Source: Acidimicrobiia bacterium (GTDB taxonomy: Bacteria; Actinomycetota; Acidimicrobiia; Spongiisociales; UBA4744). From it: 64,000 bases of DNA. The position numbers and the translations under genes are program-made. This document shows positions 9,564 to 18,780 of the stretch, piece after piece; position 1 is the first letter of the stretch; every line of letters starts with the position of its first letter. Location of the stretch: NCBI GenBank assembly GCA_029863625.1, contig JAOTUY010000007.1:16435-80434 (forward strand). The letters are read 5' to 3'. The notes beneath the pieces were generated by a model. It was given only the letters and a program-made list of their open reading frames with translations, searched no databases and had not been told where the DNA came from.

Positions 9564-10688
9564 ATGTCCGAGAAGGAATGGATCACCGTCAATCCGGGCG
9601 GGAGCCGGCGGGTCATCGTGACCAAAGAGCTGCCCGGCGCGCACTGGAAGCAGGTTCTCCAGGAGGCCGACTGTTCCATCGAGATCTGCACGGACCCGGC
9701 CGTGCTGTCCCCAGAGGAGATCATCGCCCGGATCGGCACCCGATGTGACGGCGCGATCGGTCAGCTCACCGAGGATTGGAACGCCGACCTGTTCGCCGCG
9801 CTGCGGGCCGCGGGAGGCACCGCCTACAGTAACGGGGCGGTCGGCTACAACAACGTCGACGTCGCAGCTGCAACGGCGAACGGCATCCCGGTTGGGAACA
9901 CTCCCGGTGTGCTGACCGAGACGACCGCCGAAATGGCGGTTGCCCTGACCTTTGCGGCCGGTCGGCGGGTCACTGAAGGGGATCGTTTCATGCGGGGCGG
10001 CAAGTACCAGGGTTGGCTGCCCACCATGTTCCTGGGGAAGCGTTTCGTCGGGTCGACGGTCGGGGTTGTCGGAGCGGGCCGGATCGGGAGCGCCTACGCC
10101 CGGATGATGGTCGAGGGACACAAAATGCACCTCGTTTACTACGACCTGTATCCCAACGAAGCCCTCGAACAATACGTCGCCGACTACTCCGCCTTCCTGG
10201 TCGAACGCGGCGAGGCCCCCCTTACCTGCCGCCGGCTCGAGAGTGTGCTCGATGTCCTCCGGGAGGCCGATGTCGTCAGTCTCCATACGGTGCTGGATGA
10301 ATCCACCCACCACCTGATCAATGCCGAGGCGCTGGCGGTAATGAAATCGGACGCCGTGCTCGTGAACTCCAGTCGCGGTCCGGTCATCGACGAAGCGGCC
10401 CTGGTCGCTCACTGCCGTTCCAACCCCGAATTCAGGGTCGGCCTCGATGTCTTCGAAAACGAACCGGCCATGAAGCCGGGTCTGGCGGAGCTGGACAATG
10501 TTGTCATCGTCCCGCACATCGCCTCCGCGACCGTTTGGACCCGGGAAGGGATGTCGAGCCTGGCGGCCGCCAACGTGGCTGCCAGCCTTTCGGGATATCC
10601 CGTATGGGACAGCGACGACATCACCCCCTTCCTCTCCGGCGAAGTACCAAAGGCCGCCCCCAGCATCGTCAACGCAGAAGAGTTATAG
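9564..10688 (+). CDS. D-2-hydroxyacid dehydrogenase (glycerate/hydroxypyruvate reductase-like)
   Basis: GVVGAGRIGSAYARMMVEG Rossmann motif, LVNSSRGPVIDEAALV, GLDVFENEPAMKPGL. Confidence 0.85.
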   Translation: MSEKEWITVNPGGSRRVIVTKELPGAHWKQVLQEADCSIEICTDPAVLSPEEIIARIGTRCDGAIGQLTEDWNADLFAALRAAGGTAYSNGAVGYNNVDVAAATANGIPVGNTPGVLTETTAEMAVALTFAAGRRVTEGDRFMRGGKYQGWLPTMFLGKRFVGSTVGVVGAGRIGSAYARMMVEGHKMHLVYYDLYPNEALEQYVADYSAFLVERGEAPLTCRRLESVLDVLREADVVSLHTVLDESTHHLINAEALAVMKSDAVLVNSSRGPVIDEAALVAHCRSNPEFRVGLDVFENEPAMKPGLAELDNVVIVPHIASATVWTREGMSSLAAANVAASLSGYPVWDSDDITPFLSGEVPKAAPSIVNAEEL

Positions 10689-10698
10689 GAGAGACCTC

Positions 10699-11895
10699 AT
10701 GGTGACCATTGCCGACCGCATAGCCCGACTAGGCACCGAGACGGCGTTTGCCGTATCGGGTGAAGCGAACGCTTTCGCTGCTCAGGGAAACAAGGTGTAC
10801 CCGTTCCATCTAGGTGATCTCAACCTGGCTACACCTTCCACGGTGGTGGACGGCAGCTGGAAAGCTCTGAAAGACGGAAAGACGGGCTATTGCCCCAACG
10901 CCGGCATCCCGCAGCTCCGCGAGGCCCTGGCAACCGACGTGTCGGCTTCACACCACGTCGAATACGGACCGGAGAATGTGGCCGCCCAGCCGGGTGGCAA
11001 GCCGACGATCGGCAAGTTCATCCTGGCGCTGATGAACCCCGGCGACGAGGTGCTGTATCCGAACCCCGGGTACCCGATCTACGAATCACAGATCGAATTC
11101 AACGAGGGCGTCGCCGTCCCGTACGGGTACGTGGAGGGGGAGGACAACTTCGGCCTCGACTTCGAGTCGATCGAACGCTCTATCACGCCCAAGACCCGTT
11201 TGCTGATCCTCAACGATCTTCAGAACCCCACCGGTGCCGAATGCTTCCCTGGAGAGCATGAGCGTCTCGCCGAGCTGGTACGCAAGCACGACCTGTACGT
11301 TCTGTCCGACGAGGCTTACTTCGACATGCGGTACGAGGGGACCAGCCGGTCCTTTGTCGAGCAGCCCGGGATGGCTGATCGGACCGTGATCCTGTACACA
11401 TTCTCCAAAAAGTTCGCCATGACCGGGTGGCGGCTGGGCGCCAGCATCGGTCCGAAACCGATCATCGACGTGATTGCCAAGATCAATGTGAACGATGAAT
11501 CATGCTCCAACCACTTCATCCAGTACGGTGCCGTGGCCGGCCTGGCCGGCGACCAGACTGAGGCAAGGGCCATCCTCACCACGCTGCGAGAACGCCGCGA
11601 TGCGCTTGCCGAAGGCCTCAACTCGATCGCCGGATTCCGCACGTATGTTCCCAATGCGACGTTCTATCTTTTTCCCAACGTCACTGAAGCCATGGCTAAT
11701 CTTGGAATGCACGACTACGAGGAGTTCCGGCGAGCCGTCCTCCATAACACCGGCGTCTCTTTCACGACGAGGCTGCACTTCGGACGTGCCCGGCCGGGCG
11801 AGCCGGAGAAGTACATTCGCTTTGCATATTCCGGCATCGATGTTGACGAGATCAACGAAGGCATCTCCAAGATGAAGGCCTACCTGGAGAGCTGA
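10699..11895 (+). CDS. Class I/II pyridoxal-phosphate aminotransferase
   Basis: NPGYPIYESQI, LNDLQNPTGAE, SDEAYFDMRYEG, TFSKKFAMTGWRLGA. Confidence 0.9.
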   Translation: MVTIADRIARLGTETAFAVSGEANAFAAQGNKVYPFHLGDLNLATPSTVVDGSWKALKDGKTGYCPNAGIPQLREALATDVSASHHVEYGPENVAAQPGGKPTIGKFILALMNPGDEVLYPNPGYPIYESQIEFNEGVAVPYGYVEGEDNFGLDFESIERSITPKTRLLILNDLQNPTGAECFPGEHERLAELVRKHDLYVLSDEAYFDMRYEGTSRSFVEQPGMADRTVILYTFSKKFAMTGWRLGASIGPKPIIDVIAKINVNDESCSNHFIQYGAVAGLAGDQTEARAILTTLRERRDALAEGLNSIAGFRTYVPNATFYLFPNVTEAMANLGMHDYEEFRRAVLHNTGVSFTTRLHFGRARPGEPEKYIRFAYSGIDVDEINEGISKMKAYLES

Positions 11896-11956
11896 GGATG
11901 ACTGCTCGGGTCTCATATCCCCCTCCGGCTGGCCGGGAGCGGCGAGGGGGAGGGTG

Positions 11957-11991
11957 GGGTTCGTTCTTCGTTTCTCGTTCTTTCTTTCCAC
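11957..11991. repeat. 7-bp periodic array (TTCTTCG/TTTCTCG/TTCTTTC)
   Basis: ttcttcg|tttctcg|ttctttc|tttccac. Confidence 0.7.
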
Positions 11992-12083
11992 CTTCCCCGC
12001 CTCCCGGCGGGTCCGCGCCTGCGCCAGGAGGCCGGGAAAGCGTTGCTTCCAGTAGGCGATTACCAGCCACCATCCATCCGCAC

Positions 12084-12138
12084 GTCCTCCCTGGTGTGAG
12101 ACGGGGGAGGTGGCCGAGCGCAGCGAGGTCGGAGGGGG
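12084..12138 (+). repeat. Dispersed GC-rich intergenic element
   Basis: gtcctccctggtgtgagacgggggaggtggccgagcgcagcgaggtcggaggggg; near-copies at 13.45, 19.5, 34.2 and 50.4 kb. Confidence 0.8.
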
Positions 12139-12143
12139 CGAGG

Positions 12144-12171
12144 GTAGCTCGTAGCTCGTAGCTTCGATTTT
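12144..12171. repeat. 7-bp array (GTAGCTC)
   Basis: gtagctc|gtagctc|gtagctt|cgatttt. Confidence 0.8.
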
Positions 12172-12208
12172 TCGTCAAGACATCGCCCGGTTCGCCGATG
12201 AACCAGGG

Positions 12209-13390
12209 GTGAAGGGAACTCGATTCTCATCGGTTGCTCTCGTGCTGGTGTTCTGCACCGCGCTGGTACCTGCCGGCCCGTCACCGGCCCGGGCCGGCAC
12301 TGCGACGATGCCTTCCGTCGCGACGGCCGGCTTGCGAACTGCGCCGGGCACCATCTCACCGGCGACTCGCTATCGCATGATATTGCCGTTGGCAGGTCCG
12401 CTCGTGGTGCTTTCCACCTTCGGCGCCGAGCGGGACGGTGGTGAACGCGACCACAAGGGAATCGACCTGGCGGCTCCTCGCCTGACTCCGGTTCTGGCGG
12501 TCAAGGACGGCGTGGTGTCCCGGATCAACCGATCCGGTGTTTCTGTTTTCCTCAGACACGACGATGGCTGGAGCTCGTGGTATCTCCATCTCAACAACGA
12601 CACCTACCTGACCGACGACGGTATGGGTGATGGCGTCGCCCCCGGCCTCGAGGAAGGAGACCGGGTGGTGGCCGGTCAGGTGATCGGCTGGGTGGGAGAC
12701 AGCGGCAACGCTGAACCGACCCCCTCACATCTTCATTTTGAGCTACGGACGCCGTGGGGTGAGCCCATTGATCCTTTGAGGAGCCTGTGGGGGGCTGCCT
12801 GGGTCGATGAGACGGTTCCGGTCGATTTTGAAGGAGCCTTCTGGGATGACGATGACAACCGGATGGCCGCAACCGCCGATCTGCTCGCCTCGCTGGCGTT
12901 GATCACGGGCTGTGGCCCCTACGGTCTGGAACTCTGCCCGGAGGCCGAACTGACGGGTGCCGACGTCGAGGCCTTGCTGGGGGCAGCACTGGGCACCGAG
13001 GTCTCGGTCGGCGAATACCTGGCCATGGAATTCAGTCCGGCTCCAGAGAAGGAGACCTTTCTTCCCGGCGTTAGCCTGGAAGAAGCCTTGGGTTGCGGGG
13101 TATGGCGATACTGCCCCGAGCAGACGATTACTCGCGGGGATATGGCCGTGATCCTCGCCAGCGTGTTCGATCTCGAAGTGTCCGACGCCGATTACTTCGT
13201 CGACGACGAAGACCACTATGCCAAGTCGGCAATCAACACGCTGACCGCCGCCGAGGTATTCGATTTTTGTACCACGTTCGGACCAATGCCGTTCGAGCCC
13301 GACCGGCCGGCGACAAGAGCGGAACTCATCGACGCGATTGCCAAAGCTCTCCATCTGATTCCGGTCAACTCTTGTCGGATAATGGTGTAG
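12209..13390 (+). CDS. Secreted M23 (LytM) peptidase with C-terminal SLH-like region
   Basis: Signal peptide, HKGIDLAAPRLTPVLAVKDGVVSRI..HLHFELRTPWGEPIDPL (M23), then repeated ITRGDMAVILA / TRAELIDAIAKAL SLH-like segments. Confidence 0.8.
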   Translation: MKGTRFSSVALVLVFCTALVPAGPSPARAGTATMPSVATAGLRTAPGTISPATRYRMILPLAGPLVVLSTFGAERDGGERDHKGIDLAAPRLTPVLAVKDGVVSRINRSGVSVFLRHDDGWSSWYLHLNNDTYLTDDGMGDGVAPGLEEGDRVVAGQVIGWVGDSGNAEPTPSHLHFELRTPWGEPIDPLRSLWGAAWVDETVPVDFEGAFWDDDDNRMAATADLLASLALITGCGPYGLELCPEAELTGADVEALLGAALGTEVSVGEYLAMEFSPAPEKETFLPGVSLEEALGCGVWRYCPEQTITRGDMAVILASVFDLEVSDADYFVDDEDHYAKSAINTLTAAEVFDFCTTFGPMPFEPDRPATRAELIDAIAKALHLIPVNSCRIMV

Positions 13391-13410
13391 CGCCTGCCTC
13401 CGGCAGGCGC
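13390..13410 (+). terminator. Hairpin GCGCCTGCC-TCC-GGCAGGCGC directly after stop codon
   Basis: Perfect 9-bp stem beginning at the last base of the TAG stop. Confidence 0.6.
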
Positions 13411-13411
13411 C

Positions 13412-13453
13412 GTTCTTGGTTCCTCGCTCTTAGTTTCTGGTTGCTTCAGGTTG
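13412..13453. repeat. 7-bp array (GTTCTTG/GTTCCTC/GTTTCTG)
   Basis: gttcttg|gttcctc|gctctta|gtttctg|gttgctt|caggttg. Confidence 0.75.
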
Positions 13454-13488
13454 CCTCCCGCGGCGTGAGCCGGGAGGTCGGAGGGGGT
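13453..13488 (+). repeat. GC-rich intergenic element, short form lacking the centre
   Basis: gcctcccgcggcgtgagccgggaggtcggaggggg. Confidence 0.7.
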
Positions 13489-13546
13489 AGCAGCCTGCAA
13501 ACCGCTGAACCTTCGATTCTTCGAACAGGACAAGAGAAACGAGGTA

Positions 13547-14629
13547 CTAGTCGCTGTGTCGGACTGCTTCTGAACGGTTTGCCTGCTTGAGCCGCTCGAC
13601 GATTGTCTTGATGTCCTGAGCTTGGTCTTTGTGGCATACGAGCACCGCATCCGGTGTCTCCACCACCACAACGTCCTCGAGTCCCACCACGGCCACCAGG
13701 CGACTCTCCGACCTCAGATACGAGCCGGTCGTCCCCTCCGTCAATACGTCGCCCTGCGCCACGTTGCCGTGATCGTCCTGATGGCTGATCTCCCACAGGG
13801 CCGGCCACGATCCCACGTCGCTCCAGCCTGCGTCGAGGGGAACCACCACGGCACGATTTGTGTGCTCCATGACGGCGTAGTCGATGGAGTTGCCGTTGAT
13901 GGCCTGGAATGCGCTTCGATCGAGCCAGATCCCTTCGTCGACTTCCTCCCCGGTGTCGAGGGCCCGCCGGCATTCATGCACCATGCGCGGATCGAACCGC
14001 TCCAGTTCTTCGAGATACCGGGAAGCCAGAAACATGAACATGCCGCTGTTCCACAGATAGTTGCCCGAGGCCAGGTACCCGATGGCCGTTTCCAGGTCGG
14101 GTTTCTCAACGAAACTCTCTACCGCAAAGCCGGAGCTAAACGCCAGGCCCTCGCCTTGGTGGATGTACCCATACCCGGTGTGAGGTCCTTCGGGAATGAT
14201 TCCAAAGGTCACGAGGTACCCGCCCGCCGCGGCCTTTCGCCCGGCTTCGACTGCCGCGTGGAATTGGCCGACGTCGCCGATCATGTGGTCGGCGGGCAAC
14301 ACAAGGAGGATCGGATCGTCCCCGTTGCGGGCCGCAGTCATGGCGGCCACGGCAGCCGCCGGGGCCGTGTTGCGACCGATCGGTTCGAGGAGCATCGCGG
14401 CCGGCCGTACGCCGACTTCGGCAAGTTGGTCGATCACGAGCTGATGGTGGGCGTGGTTCCCGACGATGACCGGGGCGCCCGTGTCATCTAGTCCCTCGAG
14501 ACGGGCGACCGTTTTCTGCAACAGGGTGGTAGTGCCGAGCAGGTCGACCAGGTGCTTTGGCTCCAACTCCCGGGAGAGCGGCCACAGCCGGGTTCCGGCT
14601 CCGCCGGACAGGATGACGGGAATGATCAT
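13547..14629 (-). CDS. manC: Mannose-1-phosphate guanylyltransferase
   Basis: MIIPVILSGGAGTRLWPLSRELEPKHLVDLLG, FVEKPDLETAIGYLASGNYLWNSGMFMF, DAGWSDVGSW. Confidence 0.95.
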   Translation of the reverse strand: MIIPVILSGGAGTRLWPLSRELEPKHLVDLLGTTTLLQKTVARLEGLDDTGAPVIVGNHAHHQLVIDQLAEVGVRPAAMLLEPIGRNTAPAAAVAAMTAARNGDDPILLVLPADHMIGDVGQFHAAVEAGRKAAAGGYLVTFGIIPEGPHTGYGYIHQGEGLAFSSGFAVESFVEKPDLETAIGYLASGNYLWNSGMFMFLASRYLEELERFDPRMVHECRRALDTGEEVDEGIWLDRSAFQAINGNSIDYAVMEHTNRAVVVPLDAGWSDVGSWPALWEISHQDDHGNVAQGDVLTEGTTGSYLRSESRLVAVVGLEDVVVVETPDAVLVCHKDQAQDIKTIVERLKQANRSEAVRHSD

Positions 14630-14654
14630 GTTGCCTCCACGCGTTGTGTCGCCC

Positions 14655-15332
14655 TTACCGGCCGCGTCTCTTCCAATAGAGCGGGCTCATGACCTCGACC
14701 TTCGTCACGCCCTTCATGGATTGAACCATTTCGGAGATCATCTTGGTCCGATCGGGTTCGACGGCGATCACCAAAACCCCGGTGCCGTCGGGGGTCCTTT
14801 CGAAGCTGATCTCATCGACACTGTCGTCCACTCGCTCGACCATCTTTATGACCTGTTTGATCCGATCGACATGATCGATGGTGACGCCGATCTGCTGAGG
14901 AGCAATGGCTGTCCTTCTGGCAATGGCGATGTCGATGCGGCGCAGGCCAAGCAGCACCCCGAGGGTGATCAGAGTTCCCAGCGTGCCGAGCAGCAGCAGG
15001 CCGGATGCGATGCCCATTCCGATAGCCGCTGCTGCCCATAATCCGGCGGCGGTGGTCAGGCCCCGGACCCGGTCTTCGCTCCGCCATATGGCCCCGGCCC
15101 CCAGGAATCCGATTCCGGTGACGATCTGGGCCGCGACCCGACCCGGATCGCCTTCCGCGAATCCGGCGATCGACACGATGGTGAACAGGGCGGCGCCGAA
15201 CCCGACCATGGCGTGGGTGCGCAGTCCAGCCGATTTGCCGGTCGCCTCCCGCTCAAAGCCGATCAGACCGGTGAGGAAGGTGGCCAGCAGCAGGCGGGCG
15301 ATCATGTCCAGGTTTGAGAGCTCTTCCACCAA
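14655..15332 (-). CDS. MgtC/SapB family membrane protein
   Basis: GLIGFEREATGKSAGLRTHAMVGFGAALFTIVS, RVAAQIVTGIGFLGAGAIWR. Confidence 0.9.
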   Translation of the reverse strand: MVEELSNLDMIARLLLATFLTGLIGFEREATGKSAGLRTHAMVGFGAALFTIVSIAGFAEGDPGRVAAQIVTGIGFLGAGAIWRSEDRVRGLTTAAGLWAAAAIGMGIASGLLLLGTLGTLITLGVLLGLRRIDIAIARRTAIAPQQIGVTIDHVDRIKQVIKMVERVDDSVDEISFERTPDGTGVLVIAVEPDRTKMISEMVQSMKGVTKVEVMSPLYWKRRGR

Positions 15333-15371
15333 ACCATCCTCTCGCTATGTCCAAGCCTACCGGTGGGGCAC

Positions 15372-16217
15372 TCACTCGCCCTTGAAGTTGGGCGGGCGTT
15401 TCTCGAGGTTGGCGAGGATGGCCTCTTGCAGGTCGTTGGATTGCAGAAAGGCCGCGTTCCAGAGGGCCATGTAATCGAGAGCTTCTTCGATCGATCGGTT
15501 CTCCCCTCCCTTGAGGACCGCCTTGACCCCCTGTACGGCCAGCGGTGAGTTGGCGGCGATCTCCTGAGCTAGTTCGAGAGCCGCCTGGTGAACATCGGGT
15601 ACCACATCGTTGACGAGACCGATCTCCTTGGCCCGGTCGGCGGCGATGTCCTTGCCGGTGAAGGCCAGCTCGGCGACGTAGCCGGGGGCGATCACTTTGG
15701 GGAGTCGCTGCATCGTCCCGACATCGGCCACCATGCCGAGCTTGGTTTCCCGCACCGAGAAGATCGCGTCCGACGAGGCGAGCCGAATATCGCAGGCAGT
15801 GATGAGATCGACCCCGGCCCCGATGCAGTACCCGTGCACGGCGGCGATGACCGGCTTGGGACAGTCGGCGATCGACGTCATGGTGTGCTGCAGTCTCTTG
15901 ATCAGGCGGTAGAGCGCCCCACGTTTGGCGACTTCCGAGGTGCCTTCTTGACCGGTGCCGACCGTAGCGAGGGCCTGGAGATCGATCCCGGAGGTGAACG
16001 TCCGACCCTTCCCGGCGATGATCACTACCCGGACCTCCGGGTCGGTCCCGACCTCTTCCATGGCACGGGGGAGGTCGTCCCACATGGGCAGATTCATGGC
16101 GTTGAGCTTGTCGGGCCGGTCCAACCAAACCGTGGCGATATGCCCGTTTTCTTCGATGCTGACGGCGTCAGAAGAGAAGTCCATGACCCGCATCGTAGAG
16201 GGAGTATTGCTACCCAC
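15372..16217 (-). CDS. Enoyl-CoA hydratase/isomerase (crotonase) family
   Basis: VVIIAGKGRTFTSGIDL, KPVIAAVHGYCIGAGVDLITACDIRLAS. Confidence 0.9.
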   Translation of the reverse strand: MGSNTPSTMRVMDFSSDAVSIEENGHIATVWLDRPDKLNAMNLPMWDDLPRAMEEVGTDPEVRVVIIAGKGRTFTSGIDLQALATVGTGQEGTSEVAKRGALYRLIKRLQHTMTSIADCPKPVIAAVHGYCIGAGVDLITACDIRLASSDAIFSVRETKLGMVADVGTMQRLPKVIAPGYVAELAFTGKDIAADRAKEIGLVNDVVPDVHQAALELAQEIAANSPLAVQGVKAVLKGGENRSIEEALDYMALWNAAFLQSNDLQEAILANLEKRPPNFKGE

Positions 16218-16232
16218 GCAGCCATCAGTGGC

Positions 16233-16367
16233 GGTGGCAACCAGGGCCGGATCCAGAGGGCGATGGATCGGATGGCTGATGCGGCTGACGATGTGGCTGA
16301 TAGCAACTACGCGAAAGCGGTGCTCGACTACAAGAAGGCATGGCAGGAGGCGATCAAAGCAGGATGA
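16233..16367 (+). pseudogene. Start-less C-terminal protein remnant
   Basis: GGNQGRIQRAMDRMADAADDVADSNYAKAVLDYKKAWQEAIKAG* looks like a genuine helical C-terminus of a secreted protein but has no plausible upstream reading frame. Confidence 0.4.
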
Positions 16368-16488
16368 AGGGCGGGAGAAACCACCACAGAGGTGGTGATG
16401 GAACTAGCCCGATTCGGGGAACAACAAACGACCAACCACAATCTGTCAGATCTTGACTAATCTGTAACCAGATCCTACAGGGCGGAGT

Positions 16489-16510
16489 GGGCCCCCTCTC
16501 GAGGGGGCCC
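16489..16510 (-). terminator. Strong GC hairpin GGGCCCCC-N6-GGGGGCCC downstream of dodecin
   Basis: Perfect 8-bp GC stem 12 bp past the dodecin stop. Confidence 0.65.
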
Positions 16511-16521
16511 CTCTGTGCCTG

Positions 16522-16740
16522 CTACTTGACGGCGAACGCCAGCTTGACGGTGGCGTGATATTGCGTGACCTTGCCGTCCTTGACGCGGGCGGTCTGAGCG
16601 GTCACCTCGACCCCAGTTATCCCTTCGATTGTCTCAGAAGCTTTGGCTACGGCCTGGGAGACCGCGTCGCCGAAGCTCTTCTCGGAGATGCCGATGATTT
16701 CGAGGACCTTGATGGCCCCTGTGCTCACGTACTCGCTCAT
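16522..16740 (-). CDS. Dodecin family protein
   Basis: 72 aa, VLEIIGISEKSFGDAVSQAVAKASETIEGITGVEVTAQTARVKDGKVTQYHATVKLAFAV. Confidence 0.93.
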   Translation of the reverse strand: MSEYVSTGAIKVLEIIGISEKSFGDAVSQAVAKASETIEGITGVEVTAQTARVKDGKVTQYHATVKLAFAVK

Positions 16741-16784
16741 GGGGTATTCCTTTCCTGGCGGACCGGGCCATCCTAGTTTTGGTT

Positions 16785-16827
16785 CTTGCGTGAGTTTGCT
16801 GCGCCATGCGCGGGTTTCTCACGCAAG
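16785..16827. repeat. Dispersed inverted-repeat element copy 1 (CTTGCGTGAG...CTCACGCAAG)
   Basis: 10-bp perfect arms; related copy at 56158-56200. Confidence 0.8.
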
Positions 16828-16876
16828 TTCAGGAGTTGCGGGTACCGCGCTGCCGGGAAACCTCTACGCTGCTCTG

Positions 16877-17545
16877 ATGGAACTCAACGAAGCCTTGTAC
16901 ACCACCCGGGCCATGCGCCGGGTCAAACCCGATCCCATTCCCGAAGACGCCGTCAAGGCCATGCTGGACGCAACCGTCCGGGCCCCTTCCGGTGGCAACA
17001 ATCAGAACTGGCGGTTTGTCACCGTCACCGATCCGGCCCTCAAGTCCTCGCTCGGGGACCTCTACCGGGAGGCCTGGAAGATCCTCCAGAGCACCGTATA
17101 TGAGAAGGCCTTCGAGCGAGCCGAAGCGGTCGGCGATACCCAAACTATGCGGATCCGCAGCTCCAGCGCCTGGTTGGCGGAGAACTTCGAAGCTGTGCCG
17201 CTCTGGGTGTTCGTCTTCAGCCGCAACGACCCGACCGGAGCTTCCATCTTCCCGGGCGTGTGGAACATGATGCTGGCCGCCCGCGGACTGGGGATCGGCA
17301 CGTGTCTCACCACTATCGCCGGGATCTTCAAGAGTGATGAGGTTTTTGATGTGCTCGGGGTGCCGACTGAAAAGGGATGGGTGAACAACGCGGCCGTATC
17401 GGCCGGCTACCCGTTGGGAAGGTGGGGTACTGCCAAGCGCCTCCCGGCCGACCAGGTCGTCTTCTCAGAACGGTGGGGAAACCGGCCGGACTGGACTGTT
17501 GACGAACCGCTCTGGATGGAACCGGAGAACTACGGAAAAACCTGA
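16877..17545 (+). CDS. Nitroreductase family protein
   Basis: MELNEALYTTRAMRRVKPDPIPEDAVKAMLDATVRAPSGGNNQNWRFV, GLGIGTCLTT. Confidence 0.9.
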   Translation: MELNEALYTTRAMRRVKPDPIPEDAVKAMLDATVRAPSGGNNQNWRFVTVTDPALKSSLGDLYREAWKILQSTVYEKAFERAEAVGDTQTMRIRSSSAWLAENFEAVPLWVFVFSRNDPTGASIFPGVWNMMLAARGLGIGTCLTTIAGIFKSDEVFDVLGVPTEKGWVNNAAVSAGYPLGRWGTAKRLPADQVVFSERWGNRPDWTVDEPLWMEPENYGKT

Positions 17546-17557
17546 CGGAGGGAAGAG

Positions 17558-18499
17558 ATGCGCTACCGCCAGCTGGGTAAATGGGGGATGAAGGTATCCG
17601 AGATCGCACTCGGTGCCTGGGTCACCTACGGGGATACCGTCCATGACAAAGAGGTGATCGCCGAGATCGTCAAGATCGCCTACGACGGCGGGGTCAACTT
17701 CTTCGACAACGCCGACATCTATGCGATGGGCAAAGCCGAAGAGATCATGGGCGAGATCCTGGCCGACTACCCGCGCCACACCATCGTGCTGTCCACCAAG
17801 GCGTACTGGCCGATGTCTCAAGATGTCAACGATCACGGGCTCTCCCGCAAACACATCCGCGAATCAATTGCCAAAAGCCTGCGCCGTTTCAACACCGACT
17901 ACGTCGACCTGTTCTTTGCGCATCGGTACGACCAGACCGTGCCCATGGAAGAGATCGTCACCTCGTTCAGCGGCCTGGTCGACGAGGGGAAGATCCTCTA
18001 CTGGGGAACCTCCGAGTGGCCGGCTCCCCGGCTGGCTGAGGCCAATACATTCGCCACGGCCAACGGGCTACACCCACCGGTGGTTGAACAGCCCCAGTAC
18101 TCGATGCTGTACCGGGAGCGGGTTGAGAAGCGGATTCTCCGTGAGGCTGAGCGGTTCGGCATGGGAGTGGTCGTATGGAGCCCGCTCGCCATGGGAATGC
18201 TGACCGGCAAGTACGACGACGGACTGCCGGAAGGATCCCGTTTCTCGGACGACGAAGAAATGCGCAGCTATTTCTTCAGTGAAGCCAACCAGGCCAAAGT
18301 TCGGGCCTTGAAGGAAGTCGCCGACGGAGTGGGCTTGACGAGGACGCAGTTGGCCCTGGCCTGGGTGTTGCGTCACACCCAGATGAGCTGTGCGATAACC
18401 GGGGCCACCAAACCGGCCCAGATCGAAGAGAGCCTCGGGGCGGCCGGAGTCGACCTGCCGGAGGACGTACTTGCCCGCATCGACGAGGTTTTGGGGTAA
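17558..18499 (+). CDS. Aldo/keto reductase (voltage-gated K+ channel beta-subunit-like)
   Basis: MRYRQLGKWGMKVSEIALGAWVTYGD, GGVNFFDNADIYAMGKAEEIMGE, DYVDLFFAHRYD. Confidence 0.92.
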   Translation: MRYRQLGKWGMKVSEIALGAWVTYGDTVHDKEVIAEIVKIAYDGGVNFFDNADIYAMGKAEEIMGEILADYPRHTIVLSTKAYWPMSQDVNDHGLSRKHIRESIAKSLRRFNTDYVDLFFAHRYDQTVPMEEIVTSFSGLVDEGKILYWGTSEWPAPRLAEANTFATANGLHPPVVEQPQYSMLYRERVEKRILREAERFGMGVVVWSPLAMGMLTGKYDDGLPEGSRFSDDEEMRSYFFSEANQAKVRALKEVADGVGLTRTQLALAWVLRHTQMSCAITGATKPAQIEESLGAAGVDLPEDVLARIDEVLG

Positions 18500-18565
18500 T
18501 TACTCCCCTCTGTGTTGGTGGGAACGAGCCCCCCTCCCCGCCTTCGGCGGTACTCCCCCCTTCCC

Positions 18566-18767
18566 GACGAGCTTCGCTCGTCAGGGGGGAGACGCACCTC
18601 TTCTCTCGGCGCACCTTTCCCCTTCTCGACGAGCTTCGCTCGTCAGGGGGGACGCACCTCTTCTCTCGGCGCACCTTTCCCCTTCTCGACGAGCTTCGCT
18701 CGTCAGGGGGGACGCACCTCTTCTCTCGGCGCACCTTTCCCCTTCTCGACGAGCTTCGCTCGTCAGG
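18566..18767. repeat. Tandem repeat, about 60-bp unit x ~3.5, each with hairpin GACGAGCTTCGCTCGTC
   Basis: Hairpins at 18566, 18628, 18688 and 18748; intervening sequence identical apart from a 2-bp insertion in the first unit. Confidence 0.97.
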
Positions 18768-18780
18768 GGGGGAGACGCTC

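Noticed and set aside
9279-10517. 412-aa minus-strand ORF
   Set aside because: Antisense to the hydroxyacid dehydrogenase; no recognisable domain.
18566-18767. Possible CRISPR array
   Set aside because: Units are identical throughout with no unique spacers and no cas genes.
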